In this document: positions 32,708-40,563 of the stretch, piece by piece
Layout: every line of letters begins with the position of its first letter
Numbering within the stretch: position 1 is the first letter of the stretch
DNA from: Bradyrhizobium icense
Lineage (GTDB): Bacteria > Pseudomonadota > Alphaproteobacteria > Rhizobiales > Xanthobacteraceae
Assembly (NCBI RefSeq): GCF_001693385.1
Contig: NZ_CP016428.1
Span: 7,006,001-7,070,000, forward strand
DNA: 64,000 bases
Direction of reading: 5' to 3'
Notes under the pieces: generated by a model
What the model was told of the DNA's origin: nothing
Seen by the model: only the letters and a program-made list of their open reading frames with translations
Databases searched by the model: none
Position numbers and translations under genes: made by a program

Positions 32708-33573
32708 CACTGCGCGGCCTCATCGATCACGGGATTGCGCAGCACGCCGATCTTTTCCACCTCGACTTCGACGACATCGCCGGGCACCAGGAACATCGGC
32801 GGCTTGCGCGTGAAGCCGACACCGGCCGGCGTGCCGGTGGCGATGACGTCGCCCGGCACAAGATCGAAGATCTCGGAGGCGTAGTTGATCAGCCGTGGAA
32901 TCGAGAAGATCAGGAACGAGGTGTCCGACTTCTGCACGGTCTTGCCGTTGATGCGGGTCTCGAGCTTCAACCTGGTCGGATCCGGCAACTCGTCCGTCGT
33001 CACCATCCACGGCCCGAACGGCCCGGTGCCAACGAAATTCTTGCCGGCCGCGATCTGCTGCGCATGCATCTGGTAATCGCGCACGCTGACGTCATTGTAG
33101 ATCGAATAGCCGGCGACATGGTCCATGGCGTCGGCTTCGGAAATGTAGCGGCCGGGCTTGCCGATGATGACGGCGAGTTCGCCTTCCCAATCGAGATGCG
33201 TCGACACTCTCGGCCGGACCACCGGCGCGTCATGCGCGACCTGCGAACGCCACACCCGCAGGAAGATCGGTGGGAACGCCGTAATCTCGCGCTTCATGCC
33301 ATGGGCCACCGCCTCCTGGTGGTGGTCGAGATAGTTGCGCACGGCGCAGACGATCTTTTCGGGACGCGGGATCACCGGGAGGTATTTGATGTCTGACAGT
33401 TTCAGATCCGGCTTGTGGCCGGCCAAGATATGATCGCGCTTTTCGAAATCGGGGCTCGCGATGAAGTCCTGCAGCGTGGCGTGGGGCACCTTGCTGCCGA
33501 GGTCGACCACGCCGTCGCCGACGATCGCTCCCCAGGTCTCCTTGCCGTTGTTCAGAAATGAGAGCAGCCGCAT
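32707..33573 (-). CDS. Fumarylacetoacetate hydrolase family protein
   Basis: The 288-residue protein has the FAH C-terminal domain. Metal-site features are HLDWEGELAVIIGKPGRYIS (Glu-x-Glu), YSIYNDVSVRDYQ and FVGTGPFGPWMVT, and the closing motif is VPGDVIATGTPAGVGFTRKPP. It probably cleaves or hydrates a 2-oxo-type intermediate, as in catechol meta-cleavage or related routes. GAGAAGGA precedes the ATG. The promoter region holds the ATTTTCGAAAAT palindrome at 33634, so control by the neighbouring GntR protein is likely. Confidence 0.92.
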   Translation of the reverse strand: MRLLSFLNNGKETWGAIVGDGVVDLGSKVPHATLQDFIASPDFEKRDHILAGHKPDLKLSDIKYLPVIPRPEKIVCAVRNYLDHHQEAVAHGMKREITAFPPIFLRVWRSQVAHDAPVVRPRVSTHLDWEGELAVIIGKPGRYISEADAMDHVAGYSIYNDVSVRDYQMHAQQIAAGKNFVGTGPFGPWMVTTDELPDPTRLKLETRINGKTVQKSDTSFLIFSIPRLINYASEIFDLVPGDVIATGTPAGVGFTRKPPMFLVPGDVVEVEVEKIGVLRNPVIDEAAQ

Positions 33574-33633
33574 GGGACGTATATCCTTCTCGGTTGGACG
33601 GGCTGATGGACTAGAATTTCGTTAGAAGCGACT

Positions 33634-33645
33634 ATTTTCGAAAAT
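33634..33645. promoter_or_regulatory. Putative GntR operator, site 1
   Basis: ATTTTCGAAAAT is a perfect 12-base palindrome 61 bases upstream of the FAH gene start. The same 12 bases occur at 34503-34514 in the gntR/oxidoreductase divergent region. Confidence 0.65.
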
Positions 33646-33724
33646 TTTGCCGAACGCAACCGAAATCCACCGTCCCCAGCGGCCTCCATTGCGCACTTTT
33701 GTGAGGAAGGTCGGCCGCCGGCGA

Positions 33725-34426
33725 TCAGCCGGCGCTGATCACGCCGGATGCGTATTTTGCGACGTTGTTTGAGGTGGTCTGGATGTGGCTACGGATCAGA
33801 TCGCACGCCTGATCGGCATTGCGCCCGATCGCGGCCTGCATCAGCGCGCGATGCTCGCCGACCTTGTCGCGCGGGTGCGGCCGGAACATGGCCGACAGAT
33901 TGCGGTAACGCTCGGCGCGATCGAACAGCGAGTTGCGCACGGCAAGCAGCGTCGGCGATCCCGATGCCGAAACCAGCGCCTCATGGAACTGGCGGTGCGC
34001 CGCCTTCCATTCAGTATTGCTTGCATAATCTTCCGGGGCCCGCTCCTCGATCCTGGCGAGCCGGTGAAGCGACGAAATAACCCTTATTTCCCAGTCGTCA
34101 TCGCCCTTTTCGATCGAGCGGCGCATCAAATCGACCTCGATCAGGATGCGGGCATGCGTCAAGTCCTGCAGATCCTCCAGCGTCACCGGCGCCACCTTAT
34201 AGCCACGCTGCTCTTCGGCGACGACGAGCCCCTCCGCCACCAGCAACGTCAAGGCTTCGCGCAGCGTCGTGAAGCTGGCGCCAAACGACAGGCGCAGCGC
34301 ATCGAACTTCAGCGATTCATTCGGCTTGAGCTGGCAGGTGACAATCTCGTTTCGCAGCCGGTGGGCGATGTCGGAGGCGAGCGTCTTGCCGAATTCCTTG
34401 CGCGCCTTGAGGGCTGTCGTTGTCAT
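33725..34426 (-). CDS. GntR-family (FCD) transcriptional regulator
   Basis: The 233-residue protein has an N-terminal winged helix (LASDIAHRLRNEIVTCQLKP, SFTTLREALTLLVAEGLVV) and an FCD ligand-binding domain with R-I-L-I-E-VDLMRRSIE, HRQFHEALVSASGSP and EHRALMQAAIGRNADQA, which keep the metal-binding His/Asp pattern. It probably represses the flanking catabolic genes until a carboxylate ligand binds. ATG 34426 was chosen; the frame upstream to 34501 crosses the operator region. It is divergent from the oxidoreductase gene. Confidence 0.9.
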   Translation of the reverse strand: MTTTALKARKEFGKTLASDIAHRLRNEIVTCQLKPNESLKFDALRLSFGASFTTLREALTLLVAEGLVVAEEQRGYKVAPVTLEDLQDLTHARILIEVDLMRRSIEKGDDDWEIRVISSLHRLARIEERAPEDYASNTEWKAAHRQFHEALVSASGSPTLLAVRNSLFDRAERYRNLSAMFRPHPRDKVGEHRALMQAAIGRNADQACDLIRSHIQTTSNNVAKYASGVISAG

Positions 34427-34502
34427 TGATTTTTCTCGCGATCCGTGGCCCGCGATCCTAGCCAAAAAGAATCCCGTTGCAATAATTTTCGCAATGAGCA
34501 AT

Positions 34503-34514
34503 ATTTTCGAAAAT
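34503..34514. promoter_or_regulatory. Putative GntR operator, site 2
   Basis: A second perfect ATTTTCGAAAAT lies between gntR and the oxidoreductase gene, 24 bases before the latter's ATG. A half-site ATTTTCG is found at 34484-34490. This placement fits repression of both divergent genes. Confidence 0.7.
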
Positions 34515-34537
34515 ACTCAATTGGGGGAGCCGCTCTT

Positions 34538-35533
34538 ATGAAGGCTGTGCTGGTGCATCGCCCTGGAGGCCCGGAGGCGCTCGACTATGTCGAGGTGCCG
34601 ATGCCGGCGCTGGGCGAGCAGGATGTTCTGATACGTGCCCAGGCCTTCGGTATCGGCCAGCCCGACAAGCTGATCCGCAGCGGCGTCTACAAATGGATGC
34701 CGCCGCTGCCGGCCAATCCAGGCAACGATGTCGCCGGCATCCTCGAAGCGGTCGGAGCGCGGGTGAATGGGCTTTCCGCAGGCCAGCGGGTGCTCTTGAG
34801 CGCGCGCGACCTCGCCCAACGCGGCGGCTGCTATGCCGAATATGTCGCCGCCCCGGCTGACGCCGTCCATGTGCTGCCGGACAACGTTGCATTCGAGGAC
34901 GCGGTTTGCCTGCCGAACTACCAGGTAGCCTGGGCACTGCTGCACAATTGCGGCTCCGCTACGCCGCCCCACTCCGCCCTCGTCATCGGCGCGGCCGGCG
35001 GTGTCGGGACGTCGCTGGTGCAGCTCGCGAAAATCGCCGGGATGAAGGTGATCGGGACCATCTCCACACCGGAGAAGGCCGCCTTCGCCCGAAAGATGGG
35101 CGCAGATGAGATCATCTTTTATCGCGATGAGGACGTCGTCGCCCGGACTCGCGCCCTGACCGACGGACGCGGCGTCAGCCTGGTGCTCGATCACGTCTGC
35201 GGCCCGGAATTCTATTCCTATCTCGGCGCGCTCGACAAATGGGGCACCATCGTCTCCTACAACGCGTTTGCCGGACTGCCGACGGAAAACCTGATGGGCG
35301 AGATGCGGAAGTATCTCGACATCTGTCCGGCGATCCGCTGCTTTTCCTTTCACATTTACGATCGCGACCGCGAAGGCCGGCGCGAGATCATGCGCAAGGT
35401 GATTGGCTATCTCGCCGACGGCGCCATCTGTCCGTCGATCTTCAAGCGCTTCAGGCTCTCCGAAGTTCGCGCCGCGCATGAACTGCTCGATTCCGGCGCG
35501 GCGTTCGGCAAGATCGTGATGACCCCGGGTTGA
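34538..35533 (+). CDS. Quinone-oxidoreductase-like NAD(P)-dependent MDR enzyme
   Basis: The 331-residue protein belongs to the medium-chain dehydrogenase/reductase superfamily. It has a GroES-like N-terminal domain (VLVHRPGGPEALDYVEVPMP) and a Rossmann domain with ALVIGAAGGVGTSLVQLAK. The zinc ligands of true alcohol dehydrogenases are not evident, so a quinone oxidoreductase or enoyl reductase type of reaction is more likely. GGGGGAGC precedes the ATG. The gene starts a plus-strand run that continues with the VOC and TctC genes. Confidence 0.88.
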   Translation: MKAVLVHRPGGPEALDYVEVPMPALGEQDVLIRAQAFGIGQPDKLIRSGVYKWMPPLPANPGNDVAGILEAVGARVNGLSAGQRVLLSARDLAQRGGCYAEYVAAPADAVHVLPDNVAFEDAVCLPNYQVAWALLHNCGSATPPHSALVIGAAGGVGTSLVQLAKIAGMKVIGTISTPEKAAFARKMGADEIIFYRDEDVVARTRALTDGRGVSLVLDHVCGPEFYSYLGALDKWGTIVSYNAFAGLPTENLMGEMRKYLDICPAIRCFSFHIYDRDREGRREIMRKVIGYLADGAICPSIFKRFRLSEVRAAHELLDSGAAFGKIVMTPG

Positions 35534-35584
35534 GAGCCGCGCGATGCTTTCAATCCAAGCCATGCGAGTTCAAGAGGTCACGAG

Positions 35585-36493
35585 ATGATTAGGGTCAAGC
35601 GGCTGCGACACGTCACCTTCACCAGCCCGGACATCGAGGCGCAGCTCGACTATTACCAGTCCATCATCGGGCTCGGCGTCATTGCGCGCAGCGCCGGCCG
35701 CATCCTGCTCGGCACCGAGTCCGACGAGCTGACGCTCGTTCTCGAGCGAGGCGCTGCCTCGCAACTGACCTCCATTGCCTACGAAGTGGCGCCCAACCTC
35801 GATCCGGCCGACCTGCAGAAGTCGCTGGCAAGCCTCGGCATCAAGTCGGAGATCAGGAGCGACACCGCGCCCGGAGTAGCGAAGGCGCTGATCTTCGACG
35901 ATCCCGACGGACACCGGATCGAACTGTTCTCCAAATGGCAATTCTGCAAGGCCGTCGAACCGATCCGCGGCCTTGCCGTCGCCAAGCTCGGCCACGTCGC
36001 GCTCCACACGCCCGATCCTGAAAGCACCGCCAAATTCTTCGGCGACGTTCTCGGCTTCCGCGTCTCCGACCGCATCGAGGAAAATTTCGTCTTCATGCGC
36101 TGCGGCCCCGAACACCACGCGATGAACTTTGCCCGCGGCACCGACGGCCGTCTGCATCATCTCGCCTTCGAGCTGCGCGATGCCTCGCACATGCACCAGG
36201 CCTGCGACCTGCTCGGCCGCAACAGGTTTCAGATTCTCTGGGGACCGGTGCGGCATGGACCCGGCCACAACGTGGCGGTCTACCACCACAATCCCGATCG
36301 CCATCTGATCGAGCTCTATTACAGCATGGACCTGATGCTCGACGAAGAGCTCGGCTATTTCGAGCCCCGTCCCTGGCACCGCGACCGTCCGCAGCGGCCG
36401 AAGACCTGGGTGGGCCTGCCGCGCGACGTCTGGGGCGTCGGCCCGGCCAGGGAAGCCACCGAATTTTCTCCGGCGATGCGCGGCGTGAAGTAA
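35585..36493 (+). CDS. VOC-family extradiol dioxygenase-like protein
   Basis: The 302-residue protein has two vicinal-oxygen-chelate modules (about 8-118 and 132-265). The second has the 2-His-1-Glu metal set: His in KLGHVALHTPD, His in LHHLAFEL and Glu in DRHLIELYY. This is the type I extradiol dioxygenase arrangement, so ring or enediol cleavage is likely, though a glyoxalase-like role is possible. GAGGTCACGAG precedes the ATG. It lies 51 bases after the oxidoreductase gene and 62 bases before a TctC-type gene. Confidence 0.87.
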   Translation: MIRVKRLRHVTFTSPDIEAQLDYYQSIIGLGVIARSAGRILLGTESDELTLVLERGAASQLTSIAYEVAPNLDPADLQKSLASLGIKSEIRSDTAPGVAKALIFDDPDGHRIELFSKWQFCKAVEPIRGLAVAKLGHVALHTPDPESTAKFFGDVLGFRVSDRIEENFVFMRCGPEHHAMNFARGTDGRLHHLAFELRDASHMHQACDLLGRNRFQILWGPVRHGPGHNVAVYHHNPDRHLIELYYSMDLMLDEELGYFEPRPWHRDRPQRPKTWVGLPRDVWGVGPAREATEFSPAMRGVK

Positions 36494-36555
36494 TCGCGCC
36501 GCCACCACCAGCCGGAGCTGATGTTCAAACAACAAAACACCAGGGATGAAAACAA

Positions 36556-37566
36556 ATGGCTCGATCGTTGAACCTCCTGCGCGGACGGTTGCTTGCCCTG
36601 CGCTGCTGCATTGCTGCCGCAGCGCTCAGTCTGGCCTGTGTGGCGCCTTCCATCGCCGCCGCGCAAGCCTATCCCAACCGGCCGATCCGGCTGCTGCACG
36701 GCTTTGCGGCCGGCGGCGCTGCCGACACCATGGCGCGCATCGTCTCCGATGGACTTTCCAAGCGCCTCGGGCAGCCGGTGGTGGTGGAGGCCAAGCCGGG
36801 CGCCGGTGGCAATCTCGCTGCGGACGCCATCGCCAAATCGGCGCCGGACGGTTACACGATCGGCCTCGTCACGGGGGCGCACGCGATCTCGGGCGCGCTG
36901 TACAAGCAGCTCGCCTATAGCCCGATCGACAGTTTCGATATGCTGTCGACGATGGTCTACTACGCGCTGGTGATCGCGGTTCGCGCCGATCATCAGGCCA
37001 AAACGCTGCCGGACCTGATTGCGATGGCGAAAGCCAAGCCCGATGCCCTGAGCTACGGCTCGGTCGGTTTCGGCAGCACGCATCATCTTGCGGGCGAGCT
37101 GTTGAACGTCACCGCCGGCACCAAGATGGTGCACGTCCCCTATCGCGGTGACTCACTGACCGTCACCTCCCTGCTCGCCGGAGACGTTCCCGTGATCGTC
37201 GGAACAACCGTGCTGCTCGCAGGCCAGATCGAAAGCGGCGCCATTCGCGGCCTTGCCGTCACCTCGCCCGCGCGCACCAAGCTGCTGCCGAACGTGCCTT
37301 CCGTGCAGGAAGCCGGCATTGCAGGCTTCGACGTCCGCACCTGGGCGGGGCTGGTAGCTCCGAAGGGCACGCCGCCCGATATCGTCAAGCGCCTGCACGC
37401 GGAGATCCAGTCGATGCTGGCCGCCCCCGCGACGAAGGCGGCGCTGGAGACGGCGACCGGCGGCGAAGTCCGCGACAGCACGCCGGAGCAAATGCGCGCG
37501 CTGATCACGTCGGAAATCGGCAAGTGGTCGAAGGTGATCAACGACGCCGGCATCCCGCGCATTTGA
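36556..37566 (+). CDS. Tripartite tricarboxylate transporter (TctC/Bug) binding protein
   Basis: The 336-residue precursor has a signal peptide (about 1-35, ending IAAAQA) followed by the Bug fold: YPNRPIRLLHGFAAGGAADT, VVEAKPGAGGNLAADAIAKS, APDGYTIGL and HVPYRGDSLTVTSLLAGDV. Such proteins bind carboxylates in the periplasm. No TctA/TctB membrane genes are nearby, which is common for Bug proteins. Its place behind the VOC gene suggests capture of the substrate of this pathway. AGGGATGA precedes the ATG. Confidence 0.92.
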   Translation: MARSLNLLRGRLLALRCCIAAAALSLACVAPSIAAAQAYPNRPIRLLHGFAAGGAADTMARIVSDGLSKRLGQPVVVEAKPGAGGNLAADAIAKSAPDGYTIGLVTGAHAISGALYKQLAYSPIDSFDMLSTMVYYALVIAVRADHQAKTLPDLIAMAKAKPDALSYGSVGFGSTHHLAGELLNVTAGTKMVHVPYRGDSLTVTSLLAGDVPVIVGTTVLLAGQIESGAIRGLAVTSPARTKLLPNVPSVQEAGIAGFDVRTWAGLVAPKGTPPDIVKRLHAEIQSMLAAPATKAALETATGGEVRDSTPEQMRALITSEIGKWSKVINDAGIPRI

Positions 37567-37624
37567 GGGGTTGGGCCGGGATTGGTGGAAAGCTCTGAGG
37601 CACTGCGCTCTCAGCGACGAGAAT

Positions 37625-37753
37625 GTCGCCACCCGCGAAAGCGATCCAGTAATCCAGAGGCCACAGATGGAGCCGAGACGCCGCGGCGTACTGGATGCCC
37701 CGCCGGAGCCTGTCATCGGGCGGCCGTTCGGCCGACCGGTGGCGGGGCATGAC
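37625..37753. repeat. Dispersed intergenic palindrome, family R2, copy 2
   Basis: GTCGCCACCCGC on the left and GCGGGGCATGAC on the right bracket a diverged copy of the R2 core GGAGCCTGTCATCGGGCG at 37705. The internal hairpin here reads CGGCCGTTCGGCCG in place of CGCGCATTCGCGCG, a compensatory change that keeps the stem. Confidence 0.7.
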
Positions 37754-37773
37754 GGGAAGTTGGTCACGCGCAC

Positions 37774-38178
37774 TCACGATCCTGTCTTGAACTTGCTGTA
37801 TGCTTCGCGCGTCGCGATGATCACGTGCTCGGCGCAGCCGTTGGTGCGATGCGGGTCGCAGCGCTGCTCGTAGTCTTTCGACGTCATCATGTCGATGAAG
37901 GCGGCGACGCTCGGGTAAGACACCAGCGCCAGATAGTCCCAGGTATTGCCGGCTTCGAGTCCGAGCGCCACCATCTTGGCATTGCCGGTCCATAGCAGCG
38001 TGCCGCCGCGCGCCTTGATCATCGGCACGGTAAGCGCGCTGTAGCGCAGATAGGCGTCCCAGCCGGAGCCGTCGCCGTCGAGCGAACGCTCGCGGAAGCG
38101 CATCAGGTTCACCATCACGACCGGCGCCTGCTGGTCCAATTTCTCAAGACCCCTGACATTCAGAAACTCCACACCCAT
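37774..38178 (-). CDS. DUF1330 family protein
   Basis: The 134-residue protein has the ferredoxin-like DUF1330 pattern: VVMVNLMRFRERSLDGDGSG, YLRYSALTVPMIKARGGTLL and DYLALVSYPSVAAFIDMMTS. The family is small, dimeric and of unclear enzymatic role, often found near degradation genes. ATG 38178 (MGVEFLNV) was chosen over a GTG at 38187. It runs opposite to the flanking transporter and binding-protein genes. Confidence 0.82.
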   Translation of the reverse strand: MGVEFLNVRGLEKLDQQAPVVMVNLMRFRERSLDGDGSGWDAYLRYSALTVPMIKARGGTLLWTGNAKMVALGLEAGNTWDYLALVSYPSVAAFIDMMTSKDYEQRCDPHRTNGCAEHVIIATREAYSKFKTGS

Positions 38179-38279
38179 GGCCGGCACTCCGCGTCACAAG
38201 AACAAGCATACGACATTGTAGCATTGCGCGGGCAGGACTTGTCGCGCGGCGGAATTTTCGCCCTACTCGGACCTGCGAC

Positions 38280-39215
38280 ATGACCAAGCCCGCACCAGTG
38301 CCGCCTGCCTTCCATCCGGTCCGGTGGCTGACCAACCAGCCTTATCTGCTGCTGAGCCTGACCTCGCTGTTCTGGGCCGGCAACATCGTGCTGGCGCGCC
38401 ATGTCGCCGGCCATGTGCCGCCCTTGACGCTGTCCTGCGTCCGCTGGATCGGCACCTTTCTGATCCTGCTGCCCTTTGCCTGGCCGCATCTGAAACAGGA
38501 CTGGCCGGTGCTGCGCGCGCATCTGCCGATGATGCTGTTTCTGTCGCTGGTTGGGTTCGCCTACAACAATGCAATCTCCTATTGGGCCCTGCAATATACC
38601 GAGGCACTGAACGCGCTTCTGATCCAGTCGGCGGGTCCGCTGTTCGTCGCGCTGTGGTCGCTGGCGCTGTTCGGCGTCCGCCTGACGCCCGCGCAGCTCG
38701 CCGGCATCACCATCTCGCTTGCCGGCGTCCTGACCATCATCCTGCGCGGCGATTTCGGCGCGCTCGCCAGTATCAGCTTCAACCGCGGCGACCTGATGTT
38801 TGCGAGCTCCCTGGTGTCGTTCGGATTGTATTCGGCGCTGATCCCGCGCCGGCCGGTGACGCACGCACTGTCGCTGATCTCGTTCACCACCTGCTGCGGC
38901 GCGCTGATGCTGGTGCCGTTCTCGATCTGGGAATTTTCGACCGGCGCCACGCTGAAATTCGACATGGTCTCGATGGCGACGCTGGGCTATGCCGTGATCT
39001 TTCCCTCGACGCTGGCGTATCTGTTCTTCAACCGCGGGCTGGCGCTGATCGGCCCCAATCGCGCCGCGCCGTTCTTTCATCTGGTCCCCGTGTTCGGATC
39101 GGCGATGGCGATCCTGCTGCTCGGCGAGCAGTTGCGGTTATTCCATCTCGTGGGCTATGCGCTGGTGCTGGCCGGCGTCGTGATCGCGTCAAGGCGGGCT
39201 TCGGCGAAGACGTAA
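38280..39215 (+). CDS. EamA/DMT-superfamily transporter, second copy
   Basis: The 311-residue protein has ten membrane segments in two EamA repeats. It shares NQPYLLLSLTSLFWAGN, CVRWIGTFLILLPFAW and NRAAPFFHLVPVFGSAMAIL with the transporter at 23038, so they are paralogues. The exported substrate is unknown. It starts 101 bases from the divergent DUF1330 gene. A spurious frame through this gene in another phase joins the following TctC gene and should be ignored. Confidence 0.88.
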   Translation: MTKPAPVPPAFHPVRWLTNQPYLLLSLTSLFWAGNIVLARHVAGHVPPLTLSCVRWIGTFLILLPFAWPHLKQDWPVLRAHLPMMLFLSLVGFAYNNAISYWALQYTEALNALLIQSAGPLFVALWSLALFGVRLTPAQLAGITISLAGVLTIILRGDFGALASISFNRGDLMFASSLVSFGLYSALIPRRPVTHALSLISFTTCCGALMLVPFSIWEFSTGATLKFDMVSMATLGYAVIFPSTLAYLFFNRGLALIGPNRAAPFFHLVPVFGSAMAILLLGEQLRLFHLVGYALVLAGVVIASRRASAKT

Positions 39216-39220
39216 GCTCT

Positions 39221-39338
39221 CGTGTCCCGGACGCGGTGCAGCGCTTCAGCGCTGCTCCGCAGAACCGGGACCCAGCGACGGTGGGCCCCGGTTCAGCAGC
39301 GCACCACTTCGCGCTGCGCCGCGCCCGGGGCGGGGCAT
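39221..39338. repeat. Dispersed intergenic repeat, family R1, copy 2
   Basis: This GC-rich palindromic block holds CAGCGCTGCTCCGCAGAACC followed by GGGACCCA, and CCCCGGTTCAGCAGCGCACC. It matches the minus strand of 39-166. It fills the gap between the EamA and TctC genes. Confidence 0.65.
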
Positions 39339-39430
39339 GCGGCGTGGCGTCTTGCCGGGCTTCCACTTTGTCCCCCGGCAGGCTAGCTTGCCGGCCGATT
39401 CAACATAAGAACAACAGAGGAAACGACTTT

Positions 39431-40408
39431 ATGTTTGCGTTATTGAAGCGGTACCGGCACGTCGCTGCAACGGCCCCCCTGATGCTGGCGATGATCGCCA
39501 CGGCTTCCGCGCAGGCCCCCTACCCGAACCGCAACATCACTTTGGTGCTGCCGTTCGCCGCCGGCAGCGGCACCGACACCACGACGCGCATCATCTCGAA
39601 GGAGCTCGGCACCGCGCTCGGCGTCGGCATCGTGATCGAAAACAAGCCGGGCGCCAACGGCTCGCTCGCGGCGAGCCAGGTCGCCCGCTCCGCGCCGGAC
39701 GGCTACACGCTGATGGTATCGACGAACACGCCGCATTCGGCCAATCCGTATCTCATGAAGAACATGACCTACGACCCGGTCAAGGATTTCACCCCGGTCG
39801 CGCGCACCGGCGACCTGCCCTTCATGCTGGTGATCCATCCGGACATTCCAGCGAACTCGGTGGCCGACCTGATTGCGCTGGCGAAGAAGGAGCCGGGCAA
39901 ATACTCCTATGCCAGCGGCAGCTCGGCTGCGATCGTCTCCGGCGCAACGTTTGCCAGCCTCGCCGGCATCGACCTCCTGCACGTACCCTACAAGAGCTCG
40001 CCGCCCGCCTTGACCGACCTGATCGCCGGCCGCGTCTCCATGATGTTCATCGACGTGCCGACCGGCCTGCCCCACGTCAACGCCAAGGCGCTGAAGGCGC
40101 TCGCGGTCACCACCAAGCAGCGCTCGGCATTGTTGCCCCATCTCCCGACCATGAACGACACAGTGAAGGGTTTCGACATCACCTCGTGGCAAGGCTACTT
40201 CGGCCCGGCCGGAATGCCGAAGGATATCGTCACCAGGCTGAACGCGGAAATCCGCAAGGTCGTCGAGCGGCCGGACATCAAGAGCGCGCTCGCCGAGCGC
40301 GGCATGGAAGCATTCTCCGGCACGCCCGAGGAGTTCGATGCGTTCGTGAAGGAGCAGCTCAAGGTGTGGGAGAAGCTGATTGCGGGTGCGGGGATCGAGA
40401 AGCAGTAG
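39431..40408 (+). CDS. Tripartite tricarboxylate transporter (TctC/Bug) binding protein, second
   Basis: The 325-residue precursor has a signal peptide (about 1-28, ending TASAQA) and Bug-family motifs: YPNRNITLVLPFAAGSGTDT, IENKPGANGSLAASQVARS, APDGYTLMV and HVPYKSSPPALTDLIAGRV. It probably binds an organic acid in the periplasm. AGAGGAAACGAC lies before the ATG at 39431. It is separate from the first TctC gene in this cluster and from any TctAB genes. Confidence 0.92.
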   Translation: MFALLKRYRHVAATAPLMLAMIATASAQAPYPNRNITLVLPFAAGSGTDTTTRIISKELGTALGVGIVIENKPGANGSLAASQVARSAPDGYTLMVSTNTPHSANPYLMKNMTYDPVKDFTPVARTGDLPFMLVIHPDIPANSVADLIALAKKEPGKYSYASGSSAAIVSGATFASLAGIDLLHVPYKSSPPALTDLIAGRVSMMFIDVPTGLPHVNAKALKALAVTTKQRSALLPHLPTMNDTVKGFDITSWQGYFGPAGMPKDIVTRLNAEIRKVVERPDIKSALAERGMEAFSGTPEEFDAFVKEQLKVWEKLIAGAGIEKQ

Positions 40409-40428
40409 GGCCGCTGCTTCGCTGCGTA

Positions 40429-40552
40429 GGGTAGGCAAAGGCGCCTTGGCGCCGTGCCCACCATCTATCCGTTAGACCGTCTTTGTGAATGGTGGGAACG
40501 CGGAGCCTGTCATCGGGCGCGCATTCGCGCGACCCGGTGGCTTTGCCCACCC
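40429..40552. repeat. Dispersed intergenic palindrome, family R2, copy 3
   Basis: The outer arms GGGTAGGCAAAG and CTTTGCCCACCC differ from those of copies 1 and 2. The core from 40502 (GGAGCCTGTCATCGGGCGCG, then CATTCGCGCGACCCG) is nearly identical to copy 1. It lies between the convergent TctC and chemoreceptor genes. Confidence 0.7.
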
Positions 40553-40563
40553 AACCAGCTCGC

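Noticed and set aside
38324..40408. 694-codon frame joining the EamA region to the second TctC protein
   Set aside because: Only the part from 39431 is a real gene. The front part is an out-of-phase reading of the EamA gene and an intergenic repeat.
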